Shown in pieces: positions 23,801 to 32,466 of a DNA stretch of 35,282 nt (its first letter is position 1; each line of letters begins with the position of its first letter). Under the pieces are notes generated by a model. It ran no database searches. It was not told where the DNA came from and worked only from the letters and a program-made list of their open reading frames with translations. Source of the stretch: Lachnospiraceae bacterium UBA1729 (lineage in GTDB: Bacteria; Bacillota; Clostridia; Lachnospirales; Lachnospiraceae). The translations under genes and the position numbers were made by a program. The DNA lies in NCBI GenBank assembly GCA_002315945.1, contig DCIJ01000055.1, forward strand, positions 109,509 through 144,790, read 5' to 3'.

Positions 23801-25423
23801 TTATCTGTTTCGATACTCTTTAGGACTGATTCCCACTGTTTTCTTAAATACAAATCCAAAATAGTGGGAGTCCTTGTATCCTACCCTGGCTGCCACCTCT
23901 GCAGTGTGCAGTTTTTCCTCACTCAACAGCTTCTTAGCCATCTCAATTCTTTTTTCCGTCACATATTCAATAAAGGTTTTGCCCATTTCATTGGAAAAAA
24001 GTGCACTGAAGTAATTGGGTGACACATCCAGGAAGTTGGCCAGTGTGTTAAGAGAAATACTTTCCTCGCTGAAATGCTCATCAATAAAGCTCAGCGCCTT
24101 TTTAAGAGCCTTCTTTCCCTGGCTCATATTCTCTTCTTCCCTCATCTCAAGGGCTTTGGATAACAGTCCCGAAATATACTCCTTTGTCTCCTGCTGGTTT
24201 TTGGGCATGTTGGCACCATCCCCAATATCACCCACCATATCAAACAGTCTGTTTTTATCAGCCCCAATACTTTCCACAAACCCTATTATGGCAAATCTGG
24301 CAGCAAGAATAATATAGTCTCTGAACAGCTTTGACTTTAATGCCTCTCTCAAAGAGCTCATAAAGTTGTCTGCAAATTCTCCAACCTCTTCTGGCTGACC
24401 ATGATTCAAAAACTGCTTGATAATATCCGGATCCACCTGGGACGGATCCACATTAGCAATCTTTTCCTCCCTGTTATCAGCCTCATCATCATTATCCTCC
24501 ACCAGGCTTGATGTCAGAATATTAATGTTAGGATTCAAAAATCTTAATGCAAATATATGGTTTAGCTTGTTGTAGCATTCTGCCAGCATACTAAAGCGCT
24601 CAACCTTATCACCAGTTGCACCATACCACTGAATCTGTTCTTCATACTGACTGCAGATTTCCTTCAGCTTGTTCAGGCACACTTCTACCTTTTCATCCAT
24701 TATGTCATTTCCGCACATAATCAGGATGCCATAGGTATTAACATTCCACCTGAACATAACATACTCAGAAAATCTCAGATAGTATCGTAGCAGCTCTTCC
24801 TGACAGGTATTGACCGCCGCTCTTGCTTTTGCCACATCAGAAACACCCTTCTTTTCCTGAACCGTGAAAAACATCAGATTGTAGCAGGGCGCTGTAATAT
24901 CTATAGAAAGCTTTTTTGCCTCATCATAGATTTCCTGCATGGACAGGTGTCCCTCAAATACTCTTTCAAAAAAGTTCCTGAGCATGGCACGCTCGTAGTC
25001 CTGCATCTCGCTTCTGTACTTGCGCATGTAGTCCTTCTGTTCCTGCTCACTTTCAAGCTTTTCACGAATCTCTGTAAGAGCCTTGGTCATGGTACTTCTT
25101 GTAATGGGTTTTAGCAGATACTGGGTTACTCCCTCACTGATTGCCTGTCTTGCATATTCAAAATCGTCATATCCACTGATAATAATAATCTTGATTTCCG
25201 GAAGTTCTTCTCTCACAATATGCGCAAGTGTAAGTCCATCCATGAAGGGCATCTTAATATCAGTAATAAGCACGTCCGGCCTTATCTGTCTAATCTGGGG
25301 AAGGGCCATTTCACCGTCCCCGGCTTCTCCTGCGAAGGAAAAACCATACTGCTGCCAGGGAATATTATCTCTCAAAGATTCCCTGACCAGGCTCTCATCC
25401 TCAACTAAAAATACTTTTAACAT
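23801..25423 (-). CDS. YesN-type response regulator with AraC-family DNA-binding domain
   Basis: A 540-residue response regulator. The receiver domain (1-125) has acidic residues EDE at 8-10, phosphoacceptor Asp55 in LITDIKMPF, and IISGYDDFEYA with the conserved Ser/Lys region further on (YLLKPI). A long middle region (about 150-430) is typical of the YesN group. The C-terminal AraC-type double helix-turn-helix runs from about 435 to 540 (LNTLANFLDVSPNYFSALF and AARVGYKDSHYFGFVFKK, ending ISPKEYRNR). It is the partner of the kinase at 26553 and follows the anchored sugar sensor by 18 nt. The likely target is the ytfQ-type importer promoter; this is inference from position. Confidence 0.95.
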   Translation of the reverse strand: MLKVFLVEDESLVRESLRDNIPWQQYGFSFAGEAGDGEMALPQIRQIRPDVLITDIKMPFMDGLTLAHIVREELPEIKIIIISGYDDFEYARQAISEGVTQYLLKPITRSTMTKALTEIREKLESEQEQKDYMRKYRSEMQDYERAMLRNFFERVFEGHLSMQEIYDEAKKLSIDITAPCYNLMFFTVQEKKGVSDVAKARAAVNTCQEELLRYYLRFSEYVMFRWNVNTYGILIMCGNDIMDEKVEVCLNKLKEICSQYEEQIQWYGATGDKVERFSMLAECYNKLNHIFALRFLNPNINILTSSLVEDNDDEADNREEKIANVDPSQVDPDIIKQFLNHGQPEEVGEFADNFMSSLREALKSKLFRDYIILAARFAIIGFVESIGADKNRLFDMVGDIGDGANMPKNQQETKEYISGLLSKALEMREEENMSQGKKALKKALSFIDEHFSEESISLNTLANFLDVSPNYFSALFSNEMGKTFIEYVTEKRIEMAKKLLSEEKLHTAEVAARVGYKDSHYFGFVFKKTVGISPKEYRNR

Positions 25424-25441
25424 ATATCCAAAATCCCTTTT

Positions 25442-26500
25442 TTAATATTTTCTGTCCTTTAGGTATTTATCAACATTTTCATTGGTAAACACGCTCTCGT
25501 CCACATAGTTCATGGGCTCAACACTTTCACCCCGCTCCAGGCGTTCAATAATATTTCTAACATATTCACCCTGTAAGGGGTTACATTCTATGTCAACATT
25601 GATGATACCCTCACTGACCATTTCCAGTCCTGCTCTGGTAGCATCAAAGGATATTACGCAGACGCCACCATCCTTGCCGGTAGTAAATCCTCTCTCATGC
25701 AGCACCTCAACAGCGCCAAAGGCCATATCATCATTTTGACATACCACAACATCTATTGTAGCTTCCGGATAGGCATCGATAACCTTCTGCATCTTCTCTT
25801 TTCCCAGAGCAGTGGTAAAATCCCCCTCCTCCTGGGCCAGTATATGCCAGTTTTCATGCTGGCCTGCAACCTTGTCAAAGCCCATGGATCGGCCCAGCTG
25901 TGCCGAAGAACCAATTGTGCCCTTCAGCACTACAATATTTATGGAACGGTTCTTTCGTCCCTTAGATGTCATGTAGTTTTCCAACCACTCACCAGCTTTT
26001 CTTCCTTCTTCCTCAGAATCGCTCCCTATCCAGGCTGTGGCATACTTTCTCTCGTCCCTGGACACCATTCGGTCCATAATAATCACTGGAATTCCGGCCT
26101 CATTGGCTTCTTTCAGCACACCTGTCCAGCCGTCCTGAACAATTGGAGAAAAGACAATGTAATCCACCTTTTGGGAGATAAAGTTTCTTATGCTTTTCAG
26201 CTGATTTTCCTGTCTCTGTCTTCCATTCTCACTAATGAGATAATATCCGTTTTCAGCGCTAAGGGCTTTTACAACCGAATCGGTATTAACCGTTCTCCAT
26301 ACAGACTCACTGCCTACCTGGGAAAAGCCCACTATTATCTTGTCAGATTCCTGCGCTTCACTTACAGTGGCTGACTCCTCTGAACTCTTCTTTCCCATCC
26401 ATTTGTCAGCTTTAAAGCTGTATGTGGCCATCCATATTATTCCTGCCACAATTAGCATGGAAAGAACTATTATAATTGAATATATCTTTTTATTATCCAT
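25442..26500 (-). CDS. Membrane-anchored YtfQ-like sugar sensor protein
   Basis: A 352-residue periplasmic-binding-type protein with one N-terminal membrane helix (about 6-26, IYSIIIVLSMLIVAGIIWMA) and no lipobox Cys, so it should stay as an uncleaved anchor. The binding domain closely follows the transporter SBP at 21247: VGFSQVGSESVWRTVNT against AQVGHESDWRMANT, then VDYIVFSPI, AGIPVIIMDRMVS, VVVCQNDDMAFGA, ISFDATRAGLE, DIECNPLQ and the final RKY. It is placed between the kinase and response regulator genes, with 52 and 18 nt gaps. The pattern matches XylFII-LytS-YesN three-component sensors of Clostridia, in which an anchored binding protein presents sugar to the kinase. Confidence 0.92.
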   Translation of the reverse strand: MDNKKIYSIIIVLSMLIVAGIIWMATYSFKADKWMGKKSSEESATVSEAQESDKIIVGFSQVGSESVWRTVNTDSVVKALSAENGYYLISENGRQRQENQLKSIRNFISQKVDYIVFSPIVQDGWTGVLKEANEAGIPVIIMDRMVSRDERKYATAWIGSDSEEEGRKAGEWLENYMTSKGRKNRSINIVVLKGTIGSSAQLGRSMGFDKVAGQHENWHILAQEEGDFTTALGKEKMQKVIDAYPEATIDVVVCQNDDMAFGAVEVLHERGFTTGKDGGVCVISFDATRAGLEMVSEGIINVDIECNPLQGEYVRNIIERLERGESVEPMNYVDESVFTNENVDKYLKDRKY

Positions 26501-26552
26501 CTTCTCTACCTGCTGTCATATCCCATCGATATTACAGTGATTCAGTCTCATA

Positions 26553-28001
26553 TTAGTCCATATCAATGGCAGGAATTGTAATCCTGACTGTACATCCCTC
26601 ACCTGGCTTTGAATCAATATCCATACCATACTCTTCTCCAAAGTTCATACGGATTCGTTCATTTACATTGGCCATTCCAAAGCCCTTTTCAGTATCCTTA
26701 CAGGGCTTCTTTATTTCTCTTCTGAGTCTTTCAAGCTCTTCCTCAGGCATTCCCACGCCATCATCCTTAACCGTAAAGACCACATTTTTTCCAACCCGTT
26801 CTCCGGTGATGTCGATGGTTCCTTTTGCCCTCTTATACTTGATTCCATGATACAGAGCATTTTCTACCAGAGGCTGTAGCGTCATCTTTAATACCTTACA
26901 GTATGCTATATCCCCTGACATATTGATATTGTAATCCAGGATATCCTTGTACCTTACCTGCTGTATCTCCAGATAGCTTCGGATGTGCTTTTCCTCTTCG
27001 ATTACCGGAACAAATTCCTTACCCTTGGCCAGAACAGTTCTGAAAAAAGTTGACAGGGACAGCACCACTTCCTCTGCCTTTTCCTGCTGATTGTCCTCAA
27101 TCAGCCATACTATTGTCTCCAGTGTATTATATAAAAAATGCGGATTAATCTGTTCCTGCAAAAGTCTCAGATCTGCATTTCTCATCTTTCGCTCATCATC
27201 CTTGATCTTTTGAACCATTTCCTCCAGATGGGCAGACATATCATTAATACTAGTGGTCAGTTCCCCGATTTCATCATCCGATTCAACGCTGGCCCTGGTG
27301 GAAAAATCCCCCTTGGCTATCTCCCCTGTGATTCTTGAGAGATTAATAATAGGATTGGTTATGGTCCTGGACATGAGGACTGTAATCATGGCTGCCAGAC
27401 AAGCTATGATTACGGTTAGTGCCATAGCCACCATAAGGAAAGCCGCAATCTGGCTCTCCAGATTATTCTTCAGTTCATTAATACCTCTGGTCTGATAAAA
27501 AATGTATTTCTGAATATTATCCTGTATGAGTTCTGTAAGTATATAGACAGAATTCTCTAACACCTGAATATTTTCATTATAATGTCCACCCTCTTCCAGA
27601 TTGGACTCAATCTCTTTTAATTCTCCGTCCAGCGCATTCAGATTCCGCAAAAGAGTCTGCAGCCACATCTTGCTTTCGGCGTCACTGGTTATTTCCAGAA
27701 GGGCAGTAAATTTTTTACGCATCTCCCCTGTCAGTTCATAAGGATTACTAAGCCCGTCCTGCTTTCCAATCGCATCAAAGGACACATAGCCTCCAACCAG
27801 CTTATAGATACTTTCATCCAGCTGCTCCTTAAACTCCAGATTATATTCATTTGCAACCGTCATACTTCCTACAATTTCATCATAGGCTGCCGCATAGCTT
27901 CTAACCGATTTCAGCACTGTAACTGTTACAAACAGCATGGGAATCAGTGGTATCAGCACCAGTATGATCAGCTTTTGTCCAAGTCTAATTTTCAAATTCA
28001 T
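26553..28001 (-). CDS. YesM-type sensor histidine kinase
   Basis: A 482-residue membrane kinase. TM1 is at about 10-30, an extracytoplasmic helical region at 33-183, TM2 at 185-210 and a HAMP domain at about 211-265. The His_kinase core has QEQINPHFLYNTLETIVW with His288 as phosphate acceptor, the N box PLVENALYHGIK, and G boxes KDDGVGMPEEEL and GFGMANVNERIRM. The outer region is small and shows no sugar-binding fold, so sensing is probably handed to the anchored SBP-like protein encoded next. It lies 35 nt after the SGNH-like gene. Confidence 0.95.
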   Translation of the reverse strand: MNLKIRLGQKLIILVLIPLIPMLFVTVTVLKSVRSYAAAYDEIVGSMTVANEYNLEFKEQLDESIYKLVGGYVSFDAIGKQDGLSNPYELTGEMRKKFTALLEITSDAESKMWLQTLLRNLNALDGELKEIESNLEEGGHYNENIQVLENSVYILTELIQDNIQKYIFYQTRGINELKNNLESQIAAFLMVAMALTVIIACLAAMITVLMSRTITNPIINLSRITGEIAKGDFSTRASVESDDEIGELTTSINDMSAHLEEMVQKIKDDERKMRNADLRLLQEQINPHFLYNTLETIVWLIEDNQQEKAEEVVLSLSTFFRTVLAKGKEFVPVIEEEKHIRSYLEIQQVRYKDILDYNINMSGDIAYCKVLKMTLQPLVENALYHGIKYKRAKGTIDITGERVGKNVVFTVKDDGVGMPEEELERLRREIKKPCKDTEKGFGMANVNERIRMNFGEEYGMDIDSKPGEGCTVRITIPAIDMD

Positions 28002-28036
28002 ATTTCTACCTGTTTAGAAAAATCATTTTAAAGTAA

Positions 28037-29020
28037 CTAATTTGACAGTCCAAACTGAAGCGATAATACCTGCCCCATAAAATCTGTCACCTTTTTGGCT
28101 CCATCTACATTACCGTGGGAGTTGTCTACATTGTCCTTTTGGAAATCATATCCCACAGTTTCATATATCAGCTTCTGGTTAAAATCAACATTTACTATTC
28201 CATTATCTCTTGCAAAAGCCGTTGACACCGGATACTTGGTCGGATCATCCAGTACAGTAGGCACCTGTACAGTAACTAATCCAATCCCCTTCTCCCTGCA
28301 CAGTGTCACTATTTTTTCCAGATATTCCTTCATCAAAGGTCTCATGGGAGTGGTGTTATCATACCCCTTTTCAAAGGGATAATACTCATTTTTTTCCTCT
28401 CCCCCTTCAGTAAGCACATATCCTCTGGCATCGTAATCCTCAAGCAGGGTATCTGTAGACAAAAAATCCTGCTCGCTAATGCTTTTCCAGGTATCATGAT
28501 AACGAAATGCCGGAATCAACAGTTCTTCCAAGGGATATGTCTTAGCATCCAGTCTGTATAAATCACAGATTAACTCCAGCTTTACCGGTGACCACTTCAT
28601 ATAATCAATAGCTTTTCTGGTCACTCCCTCATTGGAGTTCAGAACCTCTTCTGACATAAAATCAAAAGCCATCATGGAATCAAGTATTACAACTTTTGGC
28701 TTCTGGGTTCTCAGGGCCTCCTTCAGCCAGTAATAGCTGATAACCATATTTTGCATCTCGGTACACAGGCTATAGCTGCTGATTCCAAAATCTTCGTTAA
28801 GCACCTGGGGTGAAAAAAAAGTTGCCCCATGGCTGCTGCCCAAAAAAAGCACATCAATACTGTTTTGCTCCAGCTGGTAAAATCCAGCAGTAGTTGCTGA
28901 TACCGGAAAGGCATCGTCAAAGTGCTTAGGGATTAATATTTGATTTATTTTTACATATATTGGACAGATTACCAATATGGTAATCAATGTCACAACAAGC
29001 AGATTAATTCCTTTTTTCAT
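28037..29020 (-). CDS. Membrane-anchored SGNH/DltD-like protein
   Basis: A 327-residue protein with a single N-terminal hydrophobic helix (about 4-25) and an outside domain that looks like an SGNH-type hydrolase or acyltransferase. The block VLFLGSSHGATFF (about 58-70) supplies a nucleophile-like Ser in a GSSH motif, and DNSHGNVDGAKK near the C-terminus (Asp299, His302) supplies the DxxH pair. Such anchored proteins often move or remove acyl groups on cell-wall polymers (family knowledge); the substrate here is unknown. It is first in the kinase/sensor/regulator operon. No ribosome site is visible, and a -10 box ends 7 nt before the ATG. Confidence 0.75.
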   Translation of the reverse strand: MKKGINLLVVTLITILVICPIYVKINQILIPKHFDDAFPVSATTAGFYQLEQNSIDVLFLGSSHGATFFSPQVLNEDFGISSYSLCTEMQNMVISYYWLKEALRTQKPKVVILDSMMAFDFMSEEVLNSNEGVTRKAIDYMKWSPVKLELICDLYRLDAKTYPLEELLIPAFRYHDTWKSISEQDFLSTDTLLEDYDARGYVLTEGGEEKNEYYPFEKGYDNTTPMRPLMKEYLEKIVTLCREKGIGLVTVQVPTVLDDPTKYPVSTAFARDNGIVNVDFNQKLIYETVGYDFQKDNVDNSHGNVDGAKKVTDFMGQVLSLQFGLSN

Positions 29021-29027
29021 TCTACAA

Positions 29028-29057
29028 ATTATATAGTAAATACTAAAACTTTGTCAT
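29028..29057 (-). promoter_or_regulatory. Promoter of the SGNH-kinase-sensor-regulator operon
   Basis: ATGACA (29057-29052) and a perfect TATAAT (29033-29028), 18 bp apart. Transcription would begin at or next to the ATG at 29020, giving a leaderless or nearly leaderless message. Confidence 0.6.
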
Positions 29058-29130
29058 TATTTTTCGATAATCACTAGATTTTTTTACAAACATGCGTTAT
29101 ATTTTCCTATATGTAATAGAGGTGGTAGAA

Positions 29131-29553
29131 TTGACACTATTAGAAACAAAGGCGAACAATCTAATATATGACTTCGATGGGATGTGTGACTGCAAGGGGC
29201 CCGGTGTTTTGTTATGCTGGCTTCTTATTCAGCGTGCCGATTCTTTTAAGTTTAACTGTGTGTCTGAAAAAGAAACCCTCTACGATCAGCAGATATTCAA
29301 TTATTCTACCGATCGTTTTCCTTACAGAACTGTATATGGATTTTCCCACTTCATTGACTCCTGGGAAATATATCAGTACGAGCTGGAGCTTGTGTATAAT
29401 GGCAAGGTCGTAAATGCTGGTGGTTACACCAATGGTACTGCAGTAGAATTTCAATATTCCGAACATTTTGACATCAGAGCATTTAGAACAATGCTTGGTG
29501 AAATAGAAAAAAAGACACATAACTTCTACATGGAAACAATTCTTGTAGTATAA
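29131..29553 (+). CDS. Unrecognised small protein, 140 residues
   Basis: A soluble protein with no signal peptide or membrane helix that I can assign to no family. It opens TLLETKANNLIYDFDGMCD and is rich in aromatic residues, with a repeated short pattern of beta-like strands (YQYELELVYNGKVVNAGGY) and a helical end (FRTMLGEIEKK). A TTG start at 29131 is chosen because GAGGTGG lies 5 nt upstream; the in-frame ATG at 29092 has no ribosome site. It stands alone on the plus strand between two minus-strand operons and has its own strong terminator, which supports it as a real gene. Confidence 0.7.
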   Translation: MTLLETKANNLIYDFDGMCDCKGPGVLLCWLLIQRADSFKFNCVSEKETLYDQQIFNYSTDRFPYRTVYGFSHFIDSWEIYQYELELVYNGKVVNAGGYTNGTAVEFQYSEHFDIRAFRTMLGEIEKKTHNFYMETILVV

Positions 29554-29586
29554 AACCCCTTCCGTCCGAAAGGGGTTTTATTTTTT
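29552..29586 (+). terminator. Terminator of the small plus-strand gene (also usable by the pse operon)
   Basis: A perfect 10-bp stem AAAACCCCTT / AAGGGGTTTT (29552-29561, 29570-29579) with an 8-base loop, then ATTTTTT on the plus strand. The stem begins inside the stop codon. Its T-rich ends would also end the convergent pseI-type message. Confidence 0.9.
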
Positions 29587-29611
29587 CCATATATATCTTC
29601 ATTTTAAATTA

Positions 29612-30658
29612 CTATTGTATCTGGCTCCAGTTAAGGGGCGTACCCTTCTTTATATCACAGGCTGCCTTTTTTCCAATGATTTCATCATAATACTTAGGGG
29701 GCAGTCCAAATGATGGTCTGACGCTTCTAATATTACTGCCGGTAAATACCTCTCCTGCTTTAATATCAGCGTCTGCAAACAGGGATCTCCTGAAGGGCAG
29801 ATTACTTTTTTCAGATTGGGTGGCATCATAATTCACTACGCCTCTAACGCCCTCTGCAATTCTGATATCTGAAACCATGGACTTAAATTCATCCGGCTCC
29901 ATGGAGAATCCTGCATCCGCTCCTCCCCTGCTTCTGTCCAGACAGAAATGCTTCTCAATAATCGAAGCTCCCAGGGCCACTGCACATACAGCTCCCACCG
30001 AGCCCAGGGAATGGTCAGACAGTCCCACCGGCACATTAAATTTTTTCTCCATATCAAGCATGGTTTCAAGGTTCATATCTGCAGCCGGAGCCGGATATGC
30101 ACTGGCACATCTAAGTAAAGCCAGTTCACTGTTTCCCATACTGCGTACAGCCTCAACAGCTTCCCTGATTTCTTCCTCCGAAGCCATTCCGGTTGACATA
30201 ATTATCGGTTTCCCTTTTGAAGCAACATACTTTATTAGCGGAATGTCCACCAGCTCAAAGGAAGCTATCTTGTAAAATTCCATTCCGATACTTTCTAAAA
30301 AATCCGTTGCGGAATTGTCAAAGGGTGTAGAAAAGAAGTGAAGCCCTTTGCTTTCTGCTCTTTCCTTCAATTCCTGCTGCCAGTCCCAGGGCGTATAGGC
30401 CTTAGAATAGAGGCTGTAGAGATTTTCTCCCTTCCAGGTTCCCTCTTTTATGTCAAAATACTCATTATGGACATCCATTGTAAGGGTATCAGCTGTATAG
30501 GTCTGAATCTTAATACAGTCAGCTCCACACTGGGCAGCTGCATCTATTATTTCCAGAGCATATCCCTTATCCCCCAGATGATTTGCGCTCATTTCTGCAA
30601 TCACATATGTAGGATGACCTTTTCCAATCAGCCTGTCTTTAATCTTAATCTCAGACAT
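29612..30658 (-). CDS. pseI: Pseudaminic acid synthase (PseI/NeuB family)
   Basis: A 348-residue nonulosonic acid synthase that joins phosphoenolpyruvate to an amino-hexose. The TIM-barrel domain (about 1-280) has GKGHPTYVIAEMSANHLG, CIKIQTYTADTLTMD, YTPWDWQQELKE, FFSTPFDNSATDFLE and IEKHFCLDRSRGGADAGFS. A C-terminal SAF/antifreeze-like domain follows (RRSLFADADIKAGEV). The YTPW and GKGHPTYVIAEMSANH features favour PseI (pseudaminic acid) over NeuB (sialic) or LegI (legionaminic), though the sugar isomer cannot be proved. AAGGAG precedes the ATG. The upstream pathway genes pseB, pseC, pseH and pseG are absent from the window. Confidence 0.88.
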   Translation of the reverse strand: MSEIKIKDRLIGKGHPTYVIAEMSANHLGDKGYALEIIDAAAQCGADCIKIQTYTADTLTMDVHNEYFDIKEGTWKGENLYSLYSKAYTPWDWQQELKERAESKGLHFFSTPFDNSATDFLESIGMEFYKIASFELVDIPLIKYVASKGKPIIMSTGMASEEEIREAVEAVRSMGNSELALLRCASAYPAPAADMNLETMLDMEKKFNVPVGLSDHSLGSVGAVCAVALGASIIEKHFCLDRSRGGADAGFSMEPDEFKSMVSDIRIAEGVRGVVNYDATQSEKSNLPFRRSLFADADIKAGEVFTGSNIRSVRPSFGLPPKYYDEIIGKKAACDIKKGTPLNWSQIQ

Positions 30659-30683
30659 ATTACTCCTTTTAATCCATTAACCT

Positions 30684-30708
30684 GATGATGGCCTATTTTT
30701 CCATCATC
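30684..30708 (-). other. Intercistronic hairpin at the pseF-pseI junction
   Basis: A perfect 8-bp stem GATGATGG / CCATCATC with a 9-base loop that covers the pseF stop codon. No T run follows, so it is a possible RNA-processing or stability element, not a terminator. Confidence 0.45.
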
Positions 30709-31379
30709 TGATACTTCATTTCTGCAATTTTCCAGTCAGATTCAGTATCGATATCCTGAACCTCACATTCATCCACCTCGATAGACATCATTTTGTCCAT
30801 AAAAATCTTATTCTGTTCCAGAAAGCTTGTTACCCTCAGTGCATAGAACTGTCCACAGTCATGATACATAGGCTCCAGATCCTGACTTCTGGCAGTTATA
30901 TATTCAGGAAACTTGGGCTTTGTCCGCCCCTCAGAAATAATAAAGCCTCTCTGGGGAGGAAATGAGAACCGCACAACAGGGGATACTGTATCTGCCCCTT
31001 CTGCCTCCAGCTTTTCAACTGCTCGTGTTAGTTTCCCTGCTGTAATAAAGGGCGCTGTGGGATATATACATACACAGGTATCAAAGCTTCTGCCAGTCTC
31101 CTGATACTGTAACAATACCTCTCTTACGACCTCGGCCGTGGTGGCATAATCATTTGAGGTCTCATCGCTTCTAAGAAAGGGCACCCTGGCGCCATATTCT
31201 TTTGCAATGTCTGCTATTTCCTCACTGTCAGTAGACACCATTACTTCATCAAAAAGTCCCGATTCAATGGCTGCCTGAATCGAATAGGCAAGAATAGGTT
31301 TGCCACAAAATGCTCTGATATTCTTTTTGGGTATTCTCTTGCTTCCACCTCTGGCAGTAATAATTGCTAATCTGCTCAT
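30693..31379 (-). CDS. pseF: CMP-pseudaminic acid synthetase (PseF family)
   Basis: A cytidylyltransferase of about 228 residues that activates the nonulosonic acid made by PseI to its CMP form. It has LAIITARGGSKRIPKKNIR at the N-terminus (nucleotide-binding), VMVSTDSEEIADIAKEYGA, CVCIYPTAPFITAGKL, YHDCGQFYALR and the PseF-like ending VQDIDTESDWKIAEMKY. The start at 31379 (MSRLAIITARGG) agrees with the family and has AAAGGA about 8 nt upstream. A longer form from 31427, whose ATG overlaps the glycosyltransferase stop (TAATG), has no ribosome site but could be used by coupling. Confidence 0.9.
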   Translation of the reverse strand: MSRLAIITARGGSKRIPKKNIRAFCGKPILAYSIQAAIESGLFDEVMVSTDSEEIADIAKEYGARVPFLRSDETSNDYATTAEVVREVLLQYQETGRSFDTCVCIYPTAPFITAGKLTRAVEKLEAEGADTVSPVVRFSFPPQRGFIISEGRTKPKFPEYITARSQDLEPMYHDCGQFYALRVTSFLEQNKIFMDKMMSIEVDECEVQDIDTESDWKIAEMKYQMMEK

Positions 31380-31426
31380 AGCCATATCCTTTGCCCCATT
31401 TATTCTAGGGGCCTGATTACCTTTCA

Positions 31427-32464
31427 TTATTTATATCTAAGTCTTCTGTACGCCCACAGCAGTTTATAATAAGAATAAAAAAGCAGTGAACTTTTCTTAT
31501 GCATCAGCATAAGCTTCTTTTCTTCGCTGTCATACAGCTTATCAAAATAAATATTTTTTTCAAACTCAGGAAAATTTTCCTTCAGTTCATCCATTACTGC
31601 TTTCACAAACCCAAGTCTTGTCCTGTCAACACCTGGCATATATGAAAAAATGGTATTTGCATAAAAAAGCTTTGTAAAGGCCGCCTCTAACTCAGGTCTG
31701 TAGTCCTCATACCAGCCTCTGAGTTTAAACTCTTCCAGTAATATTCTTCCTGCCTTAAGTCTGTCCTCACATTTAGCTTCACTAATGGCATGAGTAGTAG
31801 ATCCAGCCTGCTGATAATAATAATACAGGGGTTCCTCAACCTTTTCAAAGTGACTGCAGCACAGCATCCATACAGGAGCCTGGGCATTATCCTCATAAAA
31901 CATTTTTTCCGGAAAAGAGAGCTTGTTCTGCCTGATTACAGAGGCCTTATAGATTTTTATCACCATGCTGCAGGGATTAAGCACCAGCTTTTTCTTCTTT
32001 TCCAGATCCAGGACACCGGTCTGATCCATGGTATTGGCATTAACTATTGTCCCTATTTCCATGGTATGCTCGTGCACCTGATGCAGGTCACACCCTACCA
32101 CATCTGCCCCAGTAGACTCAGCCCTTTTCAAAAGCTTTTCATACATATCTCTTGCCGGCCAGTCATCTCCATCCATGAAGCCAATCCATTCGCCCTGGGC
32201 ATTTGCCAGTCCCAGATTCCTTGCGCCTCCCTGCTTCAGATTACAGGGAGTCCTGAGGGCTCTGATAATATCAGGATATTTTTCTTCATATTTTTTTATT
32301 TCGTCCCAGGTATTGTCAGTAGAACAGTCATCCACTGCCAACACCTCATAGGATATCCCTAATTCCAACAGGCTCTGGTTTACCAGCGCATCCAGACAGT
32401 AATGTAACTTACCGTCATTAGCCATATTGAAAAATGGAACTATTACACTTAACTTCTTATTCAT
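31427..32464 (-). CDS. GT2-family glycosyltransferase
   Basis: A 345-residue GT-A fold enzyme. It begins LSVIVPFFNMANDG, has the nucleotide-binding VLAVDDCSTDNTWDEI, GGARNLGLANAQGEWIGF and the metal-binding DGDDW (DxD) at about 96-100, then PEKMFYEDNAQAPVW, the ED motif of GT2 capsule and wall enzymes. The basic C-terminus has no clear membrane helix. It starts 2 nt after the CoA-transferase gene with no evident ribosome site, so coupled translation is likely. It may attach pseudaminic acid or another sugar of the same glycan; donor and acceptor cannot be read. Confidence 0.92.
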   Translation of the reverse strand: MNKKLSVIVPFFNMANDGKLHYCLDALVNQSLLELGISYEVLAVDDCSTDNTWDEIKKYEEKYPDIIRALRTPCNLKQGGARNLGLANAQGEWIGFMDGDDWPARDMYEKLLKRAESTGADVVGCDLHQVHEHTMEIGTIVNANTMDQTGVLDLEKKKKLVLNPCSMVIKIYKASVIRQNKLSFPEKMFYEDNAQAPVWMLCCSHFEKVEEPLYYYYQQAGSTTHAISEAKCEDRLKAGRILLEEFKLRGWYEDYRPELEAAFTKLFYANTIFSYMPGVDRTRLGFVKAVMDELKENFPEFEKNIYFDKLYDSEEKKLMLMHKKSSLLFYSYYKLLWAYRRLRYK

Positions 32465-32466
32465 AT

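Noticed and set aside
25697..26374. 225-residue plus-strand open frame opposite the anchored sugar sensor gene
   Set aside because: It mirrors a clear binding-protein gene, has no ribosome site and no recognisable domain.
31790..32362. 190-residue plus-strand open frame opposite the glycosyltransferase gene
   Set aside because: Antisense shadow of a conserved GT2 gene; no ribosome site or promoter.
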